Shown piece by piece: positions 1-6,296 of a stretch of 11,979 nt of DNA (positions are counted from its first letter, which is position 1; every line of letters begins with the position of its first letter). The notes below the pieces were generated by a model. The model was not told the origin of the DNA and made no database searches. It was given only the letters and a program-made list of their open reading frames with translations. The stretch is taken from assembly GCA_002412595.1 (NCBI GenBank), contig DHVJ01000038.1, positions 107,955 to 119,933 of the forward strand. Reading direction: 5' to 3'. The stretch is from Anaerolineaceae bacterium UBA5211. GTDB lineage: Bacteria > Chloroflexota > Anaerolineae > Anaerolineales > Anaerolineaceae. Position numbers and translations under genes: made by a program.

Positions 1-75
1 TCCAACACCGCCGGGCAGTTGGGCAGTGTTATCGCCGGCGGGTTATTATTAACCCTGGTCTTAGCCTTTCATTAA
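1..75 (+). CDS. C-terminal end of an integral membrane protein (partial, 5' end outside window)
   Basis: Frame 1 is open from the first base to a TAA at 73-75 and encodes 24 residues ending LLLTLVLAFH. The segment is small-residue rich (NTAGQLGSV) and then strongly hydrophobic, which looks like the last membrane helix of a transporter. The S-N-T-A-G-Q-L-G-S pattern is reminiscent of major facilitator superfamily proteins, but that is only an impression from 24 residues. A strong hairpin terminator follows 23 bp after the stop, which supports a genuine gene end here. Family assignment is uncertain. Confidence 0.55.
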   Translation, partial: SNTAGQLGSVIAGGLLLTLVLAFH

Positions 76-98
76 ATAAAATTCTCCTTTTTATTTAC

Positions 99-139
99 AA
101 ACAGCTTGGCGAGTTTTCGCCAAGCTGTTTTATTTTCTA
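99..139 (+). terminator. Rho-independent terminator shared by convergent genes
   Basis: A perfect 14-bp stem (99-112 with 117-130; core ACAGCTTGGCGA / TCGCCAAGCTGT) closes on a 4-nt loop GTTT. On the + strand it is followed by a T-rich run (TTTTATTTTCT). It lies between a + gene ending at 75 and a - gene ending at 162. On the minus strand it is followed by a weaker T/A-rich run, so it may act in both directions. Confidence 0.85.
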
Positions 140-161
140 ATAAACCTGCTTCGATTTAGGT

Positions 162-872
162 TTACTTCGCTGCAGCTGAACTTTTCTTCTCCACGTGGGA
201 GGGCCGTTGGGGCTTTTCCACCTCAAGGCGGTAACCTACTCCGCGTTCCGTTTTAATGAATTTTGGATGGCGGGGGTCTTCTTCCAATGCCTGACGCAGC
301 CAGCTGATGTGAACGTCCAGCGAACGCGTATCACCCAAATAGTCCGTTTCCCATAATTTTTTAAACAATTCCTCGCGCGTCAACACCTCTCCGGGCCGGT
401 GCATAAGCGTTTCCATTAATACAAACAGCCGCGGGGTTAAACGAGTACGCTTTCCATTACAGTACACCCAGCGCTGTTTCAAATCCAACTCAATACAGCC
501 AACCACCATCTTTTTATTCTGGTTGATAGACATATAGGGTTTCAGACGGTTCAGTAATTTTTGCAGGGTAAAAGGCAGCTGTAGGATTTCATCCGCGCAT
601 TCCGGGTTAACCCCTTTTTGTTCTTCCGAAATGACCAGCAGAATGGGAATATCCGGGGAAACTTTTTTCAACCCGTTGCAAATACGAGTGCCGGAAGTGC
701 GCATCGATGCAGCATCCACAATAACTGCTTTTGGCTCGATGGTTTTCATTTTCTGCAATGCTTCAGACCCGGTCTGAACTGATTCCACTTCAAAACCCTT
801 CATGCCTAAACCAGTCATATAGGATGGACGATCCGCGCGCTTTCCTTCAATTAATAAAACCAAATGTTTCAT
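162..872 (-). CDS. OmpR/PhoB-family response regulator with an atypical receiver domain
   Basis: A 236-residue two-domain transcription factor. Residues 1-115 have the receiver fold pattern. The phosphoacceptor-position aspartate is present in AVIVDAAS (D53) and there is a Ser in strand 4 (VIS, S82). However, the acidic pair at the end of strand 1 is replaced by I-E-G (E9), and the conserved lysine before the strand-5 proline is a leucine (LQLPF, L99). Residues about 125-216 form a winged-helix DNA-binding domain typical of OmpR/PhoB: LTPRLFVLMETLMHRPGEVL, then DTRSLDVHISWLRQALE and the wing TERGVGYRLE. The C-terminus is a short Lys/Ala-rich tail. The ATG at 870-872 has no good ribosome binding site. 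No histidine kinase gene is adjacent. The missing Mg- and Lys-site residues suggest it may work without ordinary phosphorylation; that is inference. It may regulate itself through the repeats at 902-921. Confidence 0.88.
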   Translation of the reverse strand: MKHLVLLIEGKRADRPSYMTGLGMKGFEVESVQTGSEALQKMKTIEPKAVIVDAASMRTSGTRICNGLKKVSPDIPILLVISEEQKGVNPECADEILQLPFTLQKLLNRLKPYMSINQNKKMVVGCIELDLKQRWVYCNGKRTRLTPRLFVLMETLMHRPGEVLTREELFKKLWETDYLGDTRSLDVHISWLRQALEEDPRHPKFIKTERGVGYRLEVEKPQRPSHVEKKSSAAAK

Positions 873-901
873 ATAACCCAGTACTCAATAATCTCCGGTA
901 T

Positions 902-921
902 TTAACACTAATCTTAACACT
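902..921. promoter_or_regulatory. Paired TTAACACT direct repeat, candidate OmpR/PhoB-type binding site
   Basis: TTAACACT occurs at 902-909 and again at 914-921, a 12-bp step (about one helical turn). PhoB/PhoP-type regulators bind tandem direct repeats with about 11-bp spacing, and TTAACA is the known half-site of Bacillus subtilis PhoP. The pair lies 30 bp upstream of the response regulator start. On the minus strand it overlaps a weak possible promoter (TTGTAA - 16 - TAAATA). Autoregulation is inferred. Confidence 0.4.
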
Positions 922-945
922 TACAAGGACATTCTTGGTAAACTA

Positions 946-1075
946 ATTATGCACTAACTTTTTCAAATGTCTTTTGTATAAACAATTTTATCCGCAAATC
1001 CCCCAAAATACGCATAAAAACTTATTGAAAGGGAAATCTTAAAAAATGCGGTTGAAAAATATTATACACTAACTT
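946..1075. repeat. 15-bp near-direct repeat (14/15) in the divergent promoter region
   Basis: ATTATGCACTAACTT at 946-960 recurs as ATTATACACTAACTT at 1061-1075, with one mismatch, 115 bp apart. The second copy sits inside the spacer of the + strand promoter at 1052-1080. The core CACTAA is also found at 906-911. This arrangement suggests operator sites, but no protein can be assigned. The rest of 873-1138 is AT-rich and holds no gene. Confidence 0.4.
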
Positions 1076-1080
1076 AAAAT
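1052..1080 (+). promoter_or_regulatory. Sigma70-type promoter of the replication operon
   Basis: TTGAAA at 1052-1057 and TAAAAT at 1075-1080 are separated by exactly 17 bp. This places a start site near 1087 and gives a leader of about 50 nt to the ATG at 1139. The surroundings are AT-rich. The same -10 sequence TAAAAT appears in the other candidate promoters of this window. Confidence 0.6.
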
Positions 1081-1138
1081 ACTCCCGCTGTCTGGAACCT
1101 CAGCAGCATGTTAAAATAAATCATCGGCGGAGGATCGG

Positions 1139-1741
1139 ATGTCAGAACTTATTGAATTAAAAATCGACAGTCTGCGAGTCAGTTTGACCAATCAACAACG
1201 CATCGTGGTTTTAAAGCAGGTTGACGCGGACCGTTTTTTACCCATTTGGATTGGGCCATATGAAGCCGAAGCAATTACCATTGCGCTGCAGGAAATCGAG
1301 GTTTCACGCCCGCAAACACACGACCTGCTCAACAACCTGGTTATCCTGTTGGGTGGCCGTTTAACCCGCGTGATTATCAGCGCATTGAAGGATGACATCT
1401 TCTTCGGCACCCTGATGGTTGAAAAAGACGGCGAACTGATCGAAGTCGATTCCCGCCCATCCGATGCCATTGCTATCGCCGTGCGCGCGCATGTTCCCAT
1501 TATGGTCGATATAAAGGTCATGGAAGAAGCGAGTATTGTACCGGAAGATGTCGATGACACATCAGCGGAAGACGAAGCCGCTGATGTAGAAAATGGAGAA
1601 GCGGAAGACAGTACACGCGTTGCTTTTAGCGATGACCGCCTTTCTATTTTTGAGGAATACTTTAAAACCAAAACAGATGATGATACATCCGCAGACGACA
1701 GTCCGGATGATGATGATCAGGAAGAATCCGACCAGGATTAA
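1139..1741 (+). CDS. BFN-domain (DUF151) protein with a long acidic tail
   Basis: A 200-residue protein. Residues about 5-130 match the bifunctional nuclease (BFN, formerly DUF151) family: LPIWIGPYEAEAI (34-46), the RPxTHDL motif (57-63) and VDSRPSDAIAIAVR (103-116). Family members in plants were reported to have RNase and DNase activity; the function of bacterial members is poorly defined, so enzymatic activity here is only inferred. From residue 136 the chain becomes a highly acidic, probably disordered tail rich in Asp, Glu and Ser. It is interrupted by a less acidic island at 160-178 containing LSIFEEYF. The ATG is preceded by GGAGG at 1129-1133. The gene is first in an operon: dnaB follows after 17 bp, suggesting a link to DNA metabolism. 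Confidence 0.9.
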   Translation: MSELIELKIDSLRVSLTNQQRIVVLKQVDADRFLPIWIGPYEAEAITIALQEIEVSRPQTHDLLNNLVILLGGRLTRVIISALKDDIFFGTLMVEKDGELIEVDSRPSDAIAIAVRAHVPIMVDIKVMEEASIVPEDVDDTSAEDEAADVENGEAEDSTRVAFSDDRLSIFEEYFKTKTDDDTSADDSPDDDDQEESDQD

Positions 1742-1758
1742 TTTAACGACAGGCAAGC

Positions 1759-3147
1759 ATGCAAGATTATTTTAAACCCCAGGACACCAGCTCCAGCACC
1801 ATTCAATCGCAGCCGCATAACCGGCAGGCAGAGGAAGCCGTTCTGGGCAGTGTTTTGATCAATCCGGAATCCTATTTTGATGTGGCGCAAATCCTGGAAG
1901 CTGATTATTTTTACATTATCCGCAACCGCTGGATTTGGGAAGTATTCAACTATCTGCATGAAAACCGCATTCCCATCGATATATTGACTTTGAGCGAGGA
2001 GTTGGAAAATCGCGGGCAATTAGAGGAAGTCGGCGGGCAGGCTTATTTGATGACACTCATCAACCAGACGCCCAGCTCACTCAACGCCGCAGCCTACGCC
2101 AATATCGTAGAAGAGACCTCCGTCCGGCGGCGTATGCTGGCCTCGGCCAACGAAATGGCCAAATTGGCTTATCAGGAAGAAAAGCCAATTGAAGATATCA
2201 TCAACACGGCCGAAAAGAACATCTTCGACTTGAGCGAGCGCCGCATCCGCCGCGATTTGCAGCCCATCCAAAGCGTGATCGACGATTACTACGACCGCGT
2301 GGCCCTGCTTTCGCAGCGCGGCGACGAGATCGTCGGCGTGCCCACCGGCCTGACCGATTTGGACGATCTGCTGGGCGGTTTGCAGCGTTCCGACCTATTG
2401 ATTATCGCCGGCCGTCCAGGTACCGGTAAAACCGGCTTTCTATTGACTGTCGCTAAGAACGCCGCACAAAAATACAAGAAACACGTGGCCATGTTCTCGC
2501 TGGAAATGTCCAACGAGCAGCTGGTACAGCGTATGATCGCACAGGACACCGGCATCAACACCCAGGAGCTGCGCTCCGGCAAGATCAAGGACGACCATTG
2601 GGACCTGCTGACCCAGTCTATGGAATCGCTCAGCAACGCTAAAATTTATTTGGACGACACCCCTGCCCTGACCCCCATCCAGATGCGCACCAAGTGCCGC
2701 CGGCTGCACCTCGAACACCACATCGATCTGATCATCGTGGACTACATCCAATTGATGTCCGGCGACAGCCGCAACGACAACCGCGTGCAGGAAGTTTCCT
2801 ATATCTCCCGCAACCTGAAGACGCTGGCACGTGAACTGAACGTGCCGGTGCTGGCCGCTGCGCAGCTTTCGCGCGCGGTGGAACAACGCTCAGACAAGAA
2901 ACCCATGCTGTCCGACCTGCGCGAATCCGGCAGTTTGGAGCAGGACGCCGACATTGTCATGTTCATTCACAACATCGAGGAAATTCCCGAACGGAATGTT
3001 GACCAGGAAAATGAACAGCAAAGGGAGTTGATCGAGTTGATGATCGCCAAACATCGCAACGGCCCCACCAAAGATATTCAAATGATGTTCATTAAGAACC
3101 TGGCGCAGTTTTATGATATTCTGCCAGAGAACCGCTATAAAAAATGA
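1759..3147 (+). CDS. dnaB: Replicative DNA helicase DnaB
   Basis: A 462-residue hexameric 5'-3' helicase that unwinds DNA at the fork and recruits primase; the length is normal for the family. Residues about 18-125 are the helical N-terminal domain (NRQAEEAVLGSVL). A linker leads to the RecA-like motor. Walker A is GRPGTGKT (218-225), a slight variant of the common S-M-G-K-T form. Walker B is LIIVDYIQLM (324-333). Further DnaB signatures are MFSLEMS (245-251), AAAQLSRAVEQR (366-377), DLRESGSLEQDAD (386-398) and AKHRNGPT (430-437). No intein is present. The ribosome binding site is weak (AGG at 1751-1753), so translation may depend partly on the upstream gene. Its TGA overlaps the ATG of the DnaD-domain gene by 4 nt (ATGA), indicating translational coupling. 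Confidence 0.97.
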   Translation: MQDYFKPQDTSSSTIQSQPHNRQAEEAVLGSVLINPESYFDVAQILEADYFYIIRNRWIWEVFNYLHENRIPIDILTLSEELENRGQLEEVGGQAYLMTLINQTPSSLNAAAYANIVEETSVRRRMLASANEMAKLAYQEEKPIEDIINTAEKNIFDLSERRIRRDLQPIQSVIDDYYDRVALLSQRGDEIVGVPTGLTDLDDLLGGLQRSDLLIIAGRPGTGKTGFLLTVAKNAAQKYKKHVAMFSLEMSNEQLVQRMIAQDTGINTQELRSGKIKDDHWDLLTQSMESLSNAKIYLDDTPALTPIQMRTKCRRLHLEHHIDLIIVDYIQLMSGDSRNDNRVQEVSYISRNLKTLARELNVPVLAAAQLSRAVEQRSDKKPMLSDLRESGSLEQDADIVMFIHNIEEIPERNVDQENEQQRELIELMIAKHRNGPTKDIQMMFIKNLAQFYDILPENRYKK

Positions 3148-3842
3148 ACGCTGATTTTAAGGGCTTCCAGGAAAGTAAAAAACGTTTCAGCGCCCTGCCG
3201 GATCAATTCTTCAGCGAGCTGCTGCCGTTCATTGATGACATCAATGAACTCAAGCTGACCATTTACTTACTTTGGAACGCCTACACCCAGGGTGATTTCG
3301 GCACAGCTTTCCGGCTGGCCGATGTCCTGCTGGACCAGCGCTTTCTGGACGGCTTGCAAGACGAAGACGGTGAAATAGAAGCATGTGTCGCGCAAGCCCT
3401 GGAAAAAGCCGCACTGCGCGGCAGCCTGATCGCAGCGGCTGACCCAGATAATGGAGAAGCGCTCTATTTTATCAACAGCCCGCGCGGCCGCCAGGCAGCC
3501 GCCCTGCTGATTCAGGGCGGTGATTCCAGCGAACAGTCCGCAATCAGGCCGACGCTGGACAACATTCAACCGAATATTTTCCAGCTCTATGAGGAAAATA
3601 TCGGCACGCTGACGCCCCTCATCGCGGACGCGCTGCGCGACGCGCAAGAGAGCTGCCCGGAGGAATGGATTGAGGAAGCCATTCAATTGGCTGTCAAAAA
3701 TAACGTGCGGCGCTGGAAATATGTGGAAAGCATATTGACCCGCTGGCAGGAGGAAGGCAAAGATGGAGCCAATCGGAAAGACAATCAAGAAGATCACCGC
3801 CGCTACATCAAAGGTGAATATGGAGAAATCGGACAGCACTGA
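3144..3842 (+). CDS. DnaD-domain primosome protein
   Basis: A 232-residue protein. Residues about 143-205 fit the DnaD / DnaB_2 domain: NIFQLYEENIGTLTPLIADA, then an Ala-rich helix, and the signature NNVRRWKYVESILTRWQEEG (family pattern N-x-R-x-W-x-Y-x-x-x-I-L-x-x-W). Residues about 15-100 (ALPDQFFSELLPFIDDINEL onward) resemble the winged-helix N-terminal part of DnaD-like proteins. In Firmicutes, DnaD helps the loader deposit DnaB on DNA. The location between dnaB (4-nt overlap) and a helicase-loader ATPase (80-nt overlap) strongly supports the same role here. The C-terminal tail after residue 205 is charged, and its coding sequence also encodes the start of the next gene. Whether it is a true DnaD orthologue or a paralogue cannot be decided from sequence alone. 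Confidence 0.85.
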   Translation: MNADFKGFQESKKRFSALPDQFFSELLPFIDDINELKLTIYLLWNAYTQGDFGTAFRLADVLLDQRFLDGLQDEDGEIEACVAQALEKAALRGSLIAAADPDNGEALYFINSPRGRQAAALLIQGGDSSEQSAIRPTLDNIQPNIFQLYEENIGTLTPLIADALRDAQESCPEEWIEEAIQLAVKNNVRRWKYVESILTRWQEEGKDGANRKDNQEDHRRYIKGEYGEIGQH

Positions 3843-5169
3843 CGCCAAGTTATCCAAAGCCCCAAAAGAAAAAGATGTCTGCCCCATCTGCGGCGGGCTT
3901 GGTCTGGTTAAACGGGATTTACCCATAACCGACTCGAACTTCGGAAAATTCGAGGTATGCCAATGCCAACAGGAAAATCACCAACGCGCCAATGTGCAGC
4001 GCTTGTACAGCATCAGCAACCTGGATGCTTTCCGCGATATGACCTTTGAGTCTTTTGACATCAGCGGCCTCAATAATAAAAACGAAGTCAACAACACCCT
4101 GGAAGTGGCATTCAATACCGCGCAGAATTACGCGCGCCACCTTAACGGCTGGCTGCTGTTAATGGGCAGCTACGGCTGCGGTAAAACGCACCTGGCGGCG
4201 GCTATCGCCAATGAAGTGGTATCGCTGGGTGTGGGAACCCTTTTCTTAACAGTACCCGACCTGCTGGACTGGCTGCGCTACAGCTTTAGTTCAGAAGAAA
4301 ACAGCTACGAAAGCCGCTTTGAAGAAATCAAGAACATCCGTTTTCTGGTGCTGGACGATTTAGGCACGCAGAATGCCACGCCCTGGGCGCGTGAAAAACT
4401 GTTCCAGATCATCAATCATCGCTATACGCATAAGCTCCCCACGGTGATCACCACCAATACTGGGTTAAGCGAAATTGATGACCGCGTGGCTTCGCGCCTG
4501 CAAGACCGCGAACTGGTGATTAAAATTCAGATCGACGCGCCTGACTTCCGCAATCCATTGATGGACTCGAACCCATCTCCTATCTCATCTTTGGCGCACA
4601 TCAGCGACCACCGCACCTTCGACAAGTTCAGCGCGCGTAAGAACGAGAAACTGCCGGCCGATGAGCAAAACAGCCTGGACAGCGCCTTTTTAGCCGCGCA
4701 GCAGTTCGCCGAACAACCGGACGGTTGGTTGGTATTCATGGGCACCTACGGCACCGGTAAGACCCACCTGGCAGCCGCCATTGGCCATTACCGTGCCGCC
4801 ATGGGCGATGAACCCATTTTTGCAGTGGTGCCGGACTTGCTCGACCACCTGCGCGCGACCTTCTCTCCCACCAGCTCAGCCTCCTATGACAGCGTCTTCG
4901 CGCAAGTGCGCACGGCACACCTGCTGGTTTTGGACGACCTGGGCACGCAGAGCGCCACTCCCTGGGCGCGCGAGAAGCTCTACCAGGTGCTCAACTATCG
5001 CTATGAGACTCGCCTGCCCACCGTGATCACGACTTCTTCCACATTGGACGAAATCGACCCGCGCATCCGCAGCCGTATGCTGGATGAGCGTGTCTGCCGG
5101 ATCTTCAAAATCATTGTGCCGTCCTATAAAACCAAGGCAGCCAAACCAAAAACTAAATACACCAAATAG
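3763..5169 (+). CDS. Helicase-loader-like ATPase with two tandem DnaC/DnaI AAA+ modules
   Basis: A 468-residue protein, about twice the normal motor region of DnaC/DnaI loaders. The N-terminal part carries a likely zinc site, C40-x2-C43 and C66-x-C68. AAA+ module 1 (about 90-262) has Walker A GSYGCGKT (135-142), Walker B FLVLDDLG (194-201), sensor 1 TVITTN (227-232) and an arginine-finger candidate in RVASRL (R245). Module 2 (about 283-456) repeats all of this: GTYGTGKT (327-334), LLVLDDLG (387-394), TVITTS (420-425) and RIRSRM (R438). The modules are similar along their whole length (shared DDLGTQ and ATPWAREKL), so they arose by internal duplication. Sensor 1 Asn232 is Ser425 in module 2, so the two may not be equivalent. 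The ATG at 3763 has AGGAGG at 3748-3753; an ATG at 3820 with AAGGTG is an alternative and would cut the overlap with the DnaD gene from 80 to 23 nt. Role as DnaB loader is inferred from family and operon. Confidence 0.88.
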   Translation: MEPIGKTIKKITAATSKVNMEKSDSTDAKLSKAPKEKDVCPICGGLGLVKRDLPITDSNFGKFEVCQCQQENHQRANVQRLYSISNLDAFRDMTFESFDISGLNNKNEVNNTLEVAFNTAQNYARHLNGWLLLMGSYGCGKTHLAAAIANEVVSLGVGTLFLTVPDLLDWLRYSFSSEENSYESRFEEIKNIRFLVLDDLGTQNATPWAREKLFQIINHRYTHKLPTVITTNTGLSEIDDRVASRLQDRELVIKIQIDAPDFRNPLMDSNPSPISSLAHISDHRTFDKFSARKNEKLPADEQNSLDSAFLAAQQFAEQPDGWLVFMGTYGTGKTHLAAAIGHYRAAMGDEPIFAVVPDLLDHLRATFSPTSSASYDSVFAQVRTAHLLVLDDLGTQSATPWAREKLYQVLNYRYETRLPTVITTSSTLDEIDPRIRSRMLDERVCRIFKIIVPSYKTKAAKPKTKYTK

Positions 5170-5190
5170 AAAAGTAATAAAACAACAACC

Positions 5191-5886
5191 ATGACTCAGC
5201 AATTCCCCCACAACGCGGATTACACCCGTCTGTTCATCCTGCGCCATGCGCAGACCGCCCTTAATGCCGCCGGCAAGATCCAGGGCGAAACCGAAGCCGG
5301 CCTGAACACCAAGGGCCGCCAGCAAGCTCGCAAAGCCGCCCGGCGGCTGGCTCACTTTTATCAGCTCGACCACATCTACACCAGCCCCTACCCGCGCGCC
5401 CGCGAAACCGCCGGCATTATCGCACATCCATTCAACCTGGAAATTGAAGCCAATGATGATTTGCGCGAACTCAGTTTCGGCAAGATCAACAACGAACGCT
5501 TTGTCGATTTGGAAACCATCCAGCCGGATTATTTTCACCAGGTTAACCGCATCTACGCCAGTAAACCAGAAGAAGGTATAAGCAAACCCCCTTTCCCGGA
5601 AGGCGAAAGCGTTGCGGATATCCGCGCGCGTATCGAGCGCTTTACTGATAAACTGCTCGAGCAGCACCGTGGCCAATTCGTGGCAGCCATCTCCCACGGC
5701 GGTTTTATCAAATACCTGCTGGCTTACTATGCCGGAATCTCGCTGGAAGATCCGCTGTTAATCTTCGTCGAGAACGCCTCCATCAGCGTGGTGGATTTCT
5801 ACCAGAACCGCTCCATCCTGATGGTGCTTAATGATTTTGCCCATCTGGAAATGCCCATCCGCTTCTCGCGCCCCAGCGTCGTATAA
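5191..5886 (+). CDS. Histidine phosphatase superfamily protein (phosphoglycerate mutase-like)
   Basis: A 231-residue cytosolic enzyme of the branch-1 histidine phosphatase superfamily. The catalytic motif is LRHAQT (17-22; usually R-H-G-E-T), giving nucleophile H19 and phosphate-binding R18. YTSPYPRARETA (63-74) supplies the second arginine, LRELSFGK (91-98) the likely acid/base glutamate E93, and SHGG (168-171) the second catalytic histidine. The substrate cannot be predicted: the family includes cofactor-dependent phosphoglycerate mutases, alpha-ribazole phosphatases and broad-specificity sugar phosphatases. The A-Q replacement of G-E in the signature argues against a classical glycolytic mutase. 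It starts 21 bp after the loader gene and is probably the last gene of that operon, although no Shine-Dalgarno sequence is visible before the ATG. Confidence 0.88.
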   Translation: MTQQFPHNADYTRLFILRHAQTALNAAGKIQGETEAGLNTKGRQQARKAARRLAHFYQLDHIYTSPYPRARETAGIIAHPFNLEIEANDDLRELSFGKINNERFVDLETIQPDYFHQVNRIYASKPEEGISKPPFPEGESVADIRARIERFTDKLLEQHRGQFVAAISHGGFIKYLLAYYAGISLEDPLLIFVENASISVVDFYQNRSILMVLNDFAHLEMPIRFSRPSVV

Positions 5887-5910
5887 CTAAGAAAAGGGTA
5901 CCCTGAACAA

Positions 5911-6087
5911 CTGTCATTGCGAGCTGCGTAGCAGCGAAGCAATCTCAGTTGAGGGACTATTCATGAGCAATTATTTACGGGAATACCACTTCAGTTCAAC
6001 TGCATTGCAACTTGTGCACTTCACGCGAACATCTAATTCATCCAGCTGAGATTGCTTCACCCACCTGCGGTGGGTTCGCAATGACAG
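5911..6087. repeat. 177-bp compound palindromic repeat element (REP/MITE-like)
   Basis: Two inverted arms flank about 97 bp of unique sequence. Outer 12-mers CTGTCATTGCGA (5911-5922) and TCGCAATGACAG (6076-6087) are perfect complements. Inner 13-mers GAAGCAATCTCAG (5936-5948) and CTGAGATTGCTTC (6046-6058) are also perfect complements. Between outer and inner blocks each arm carries its own small hairpin: GCTGC-GTA-GCAGC (5923-5935) on the left and ACCCACC-TGC-GGTGGGT (6059-6075) on the right. GTCATTGCGA ... GAAGCAATCTC sequences are known as dispersed intergenic repeats in many bacterial genomes. No transposase is encoded inside. It occupies much of the 410-bp non-coding gap 5887-6296; the remainder holds no gene. 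Confidence 0.8.
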
Positions 6088-6160
6088 GAATTTGTATTAT
6101 TACATTGAAAGGGAAGTTGTCATCTTGAATGACCATTCACCATGATCGTGTAAGTTAAAC

Positions 6161-6193
6161 AAAAAAAAGTCCTGACTGGCCTTTTCGGACCAG
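6161..6193 (-). terminator. Possible rho-independent terminator of polA
   Basis: Read on the minus strand, an imperfect stem (CTGGTCC / GGCCAG with one bulged base, 6193-6176) around a GAAAA loop is followed, after 7 nt, by eight T residues (6168-6161). It lies about 100 bp beyond the polA stop codon. The stem is short and not directly against the T-run, so this is tentative. Confidence 0.4.
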
Positions 6194-6296
6194 GTACCCC
6201 AAGGGAATATTACGTGATCGACAGGCTCAAGAATCGCTCTTTTTTAGAATTTCTGTGTGAATCTATTTTAATAATCCGTGACTATCTGTGGTTAAA

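Noticed and set aside
1024..1035. Shared 12-mer ATTGAAAGGGAA also found near 6104
   Set aside because: Short, no extended similarity and no structural context; most likely chance.
3267..3926. 219-codon open frame on the minus strand opposite the DnaD-domain gene
   Set aside because: Shadow of a gene supported by the DnaD signature and by coupled overlaps; no ribosome binding site or recognisable domain.
4876..5697. 273-codon open frame on the minus strand
   Set aside because: It runs opposite the second AAA+ module and the histidine phosphatase, both of which have intact motifs; no family resemblance in its own translation.
5897..5902. Recurring GGTACC in non-coding parts (also near 6193, 11543, 11557, 11577)
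   Set aside because: A 6-bp palindrome also found in coding sequence here; the two at 11543 and 11557 are explained by one hairpin. No consistent spacing.
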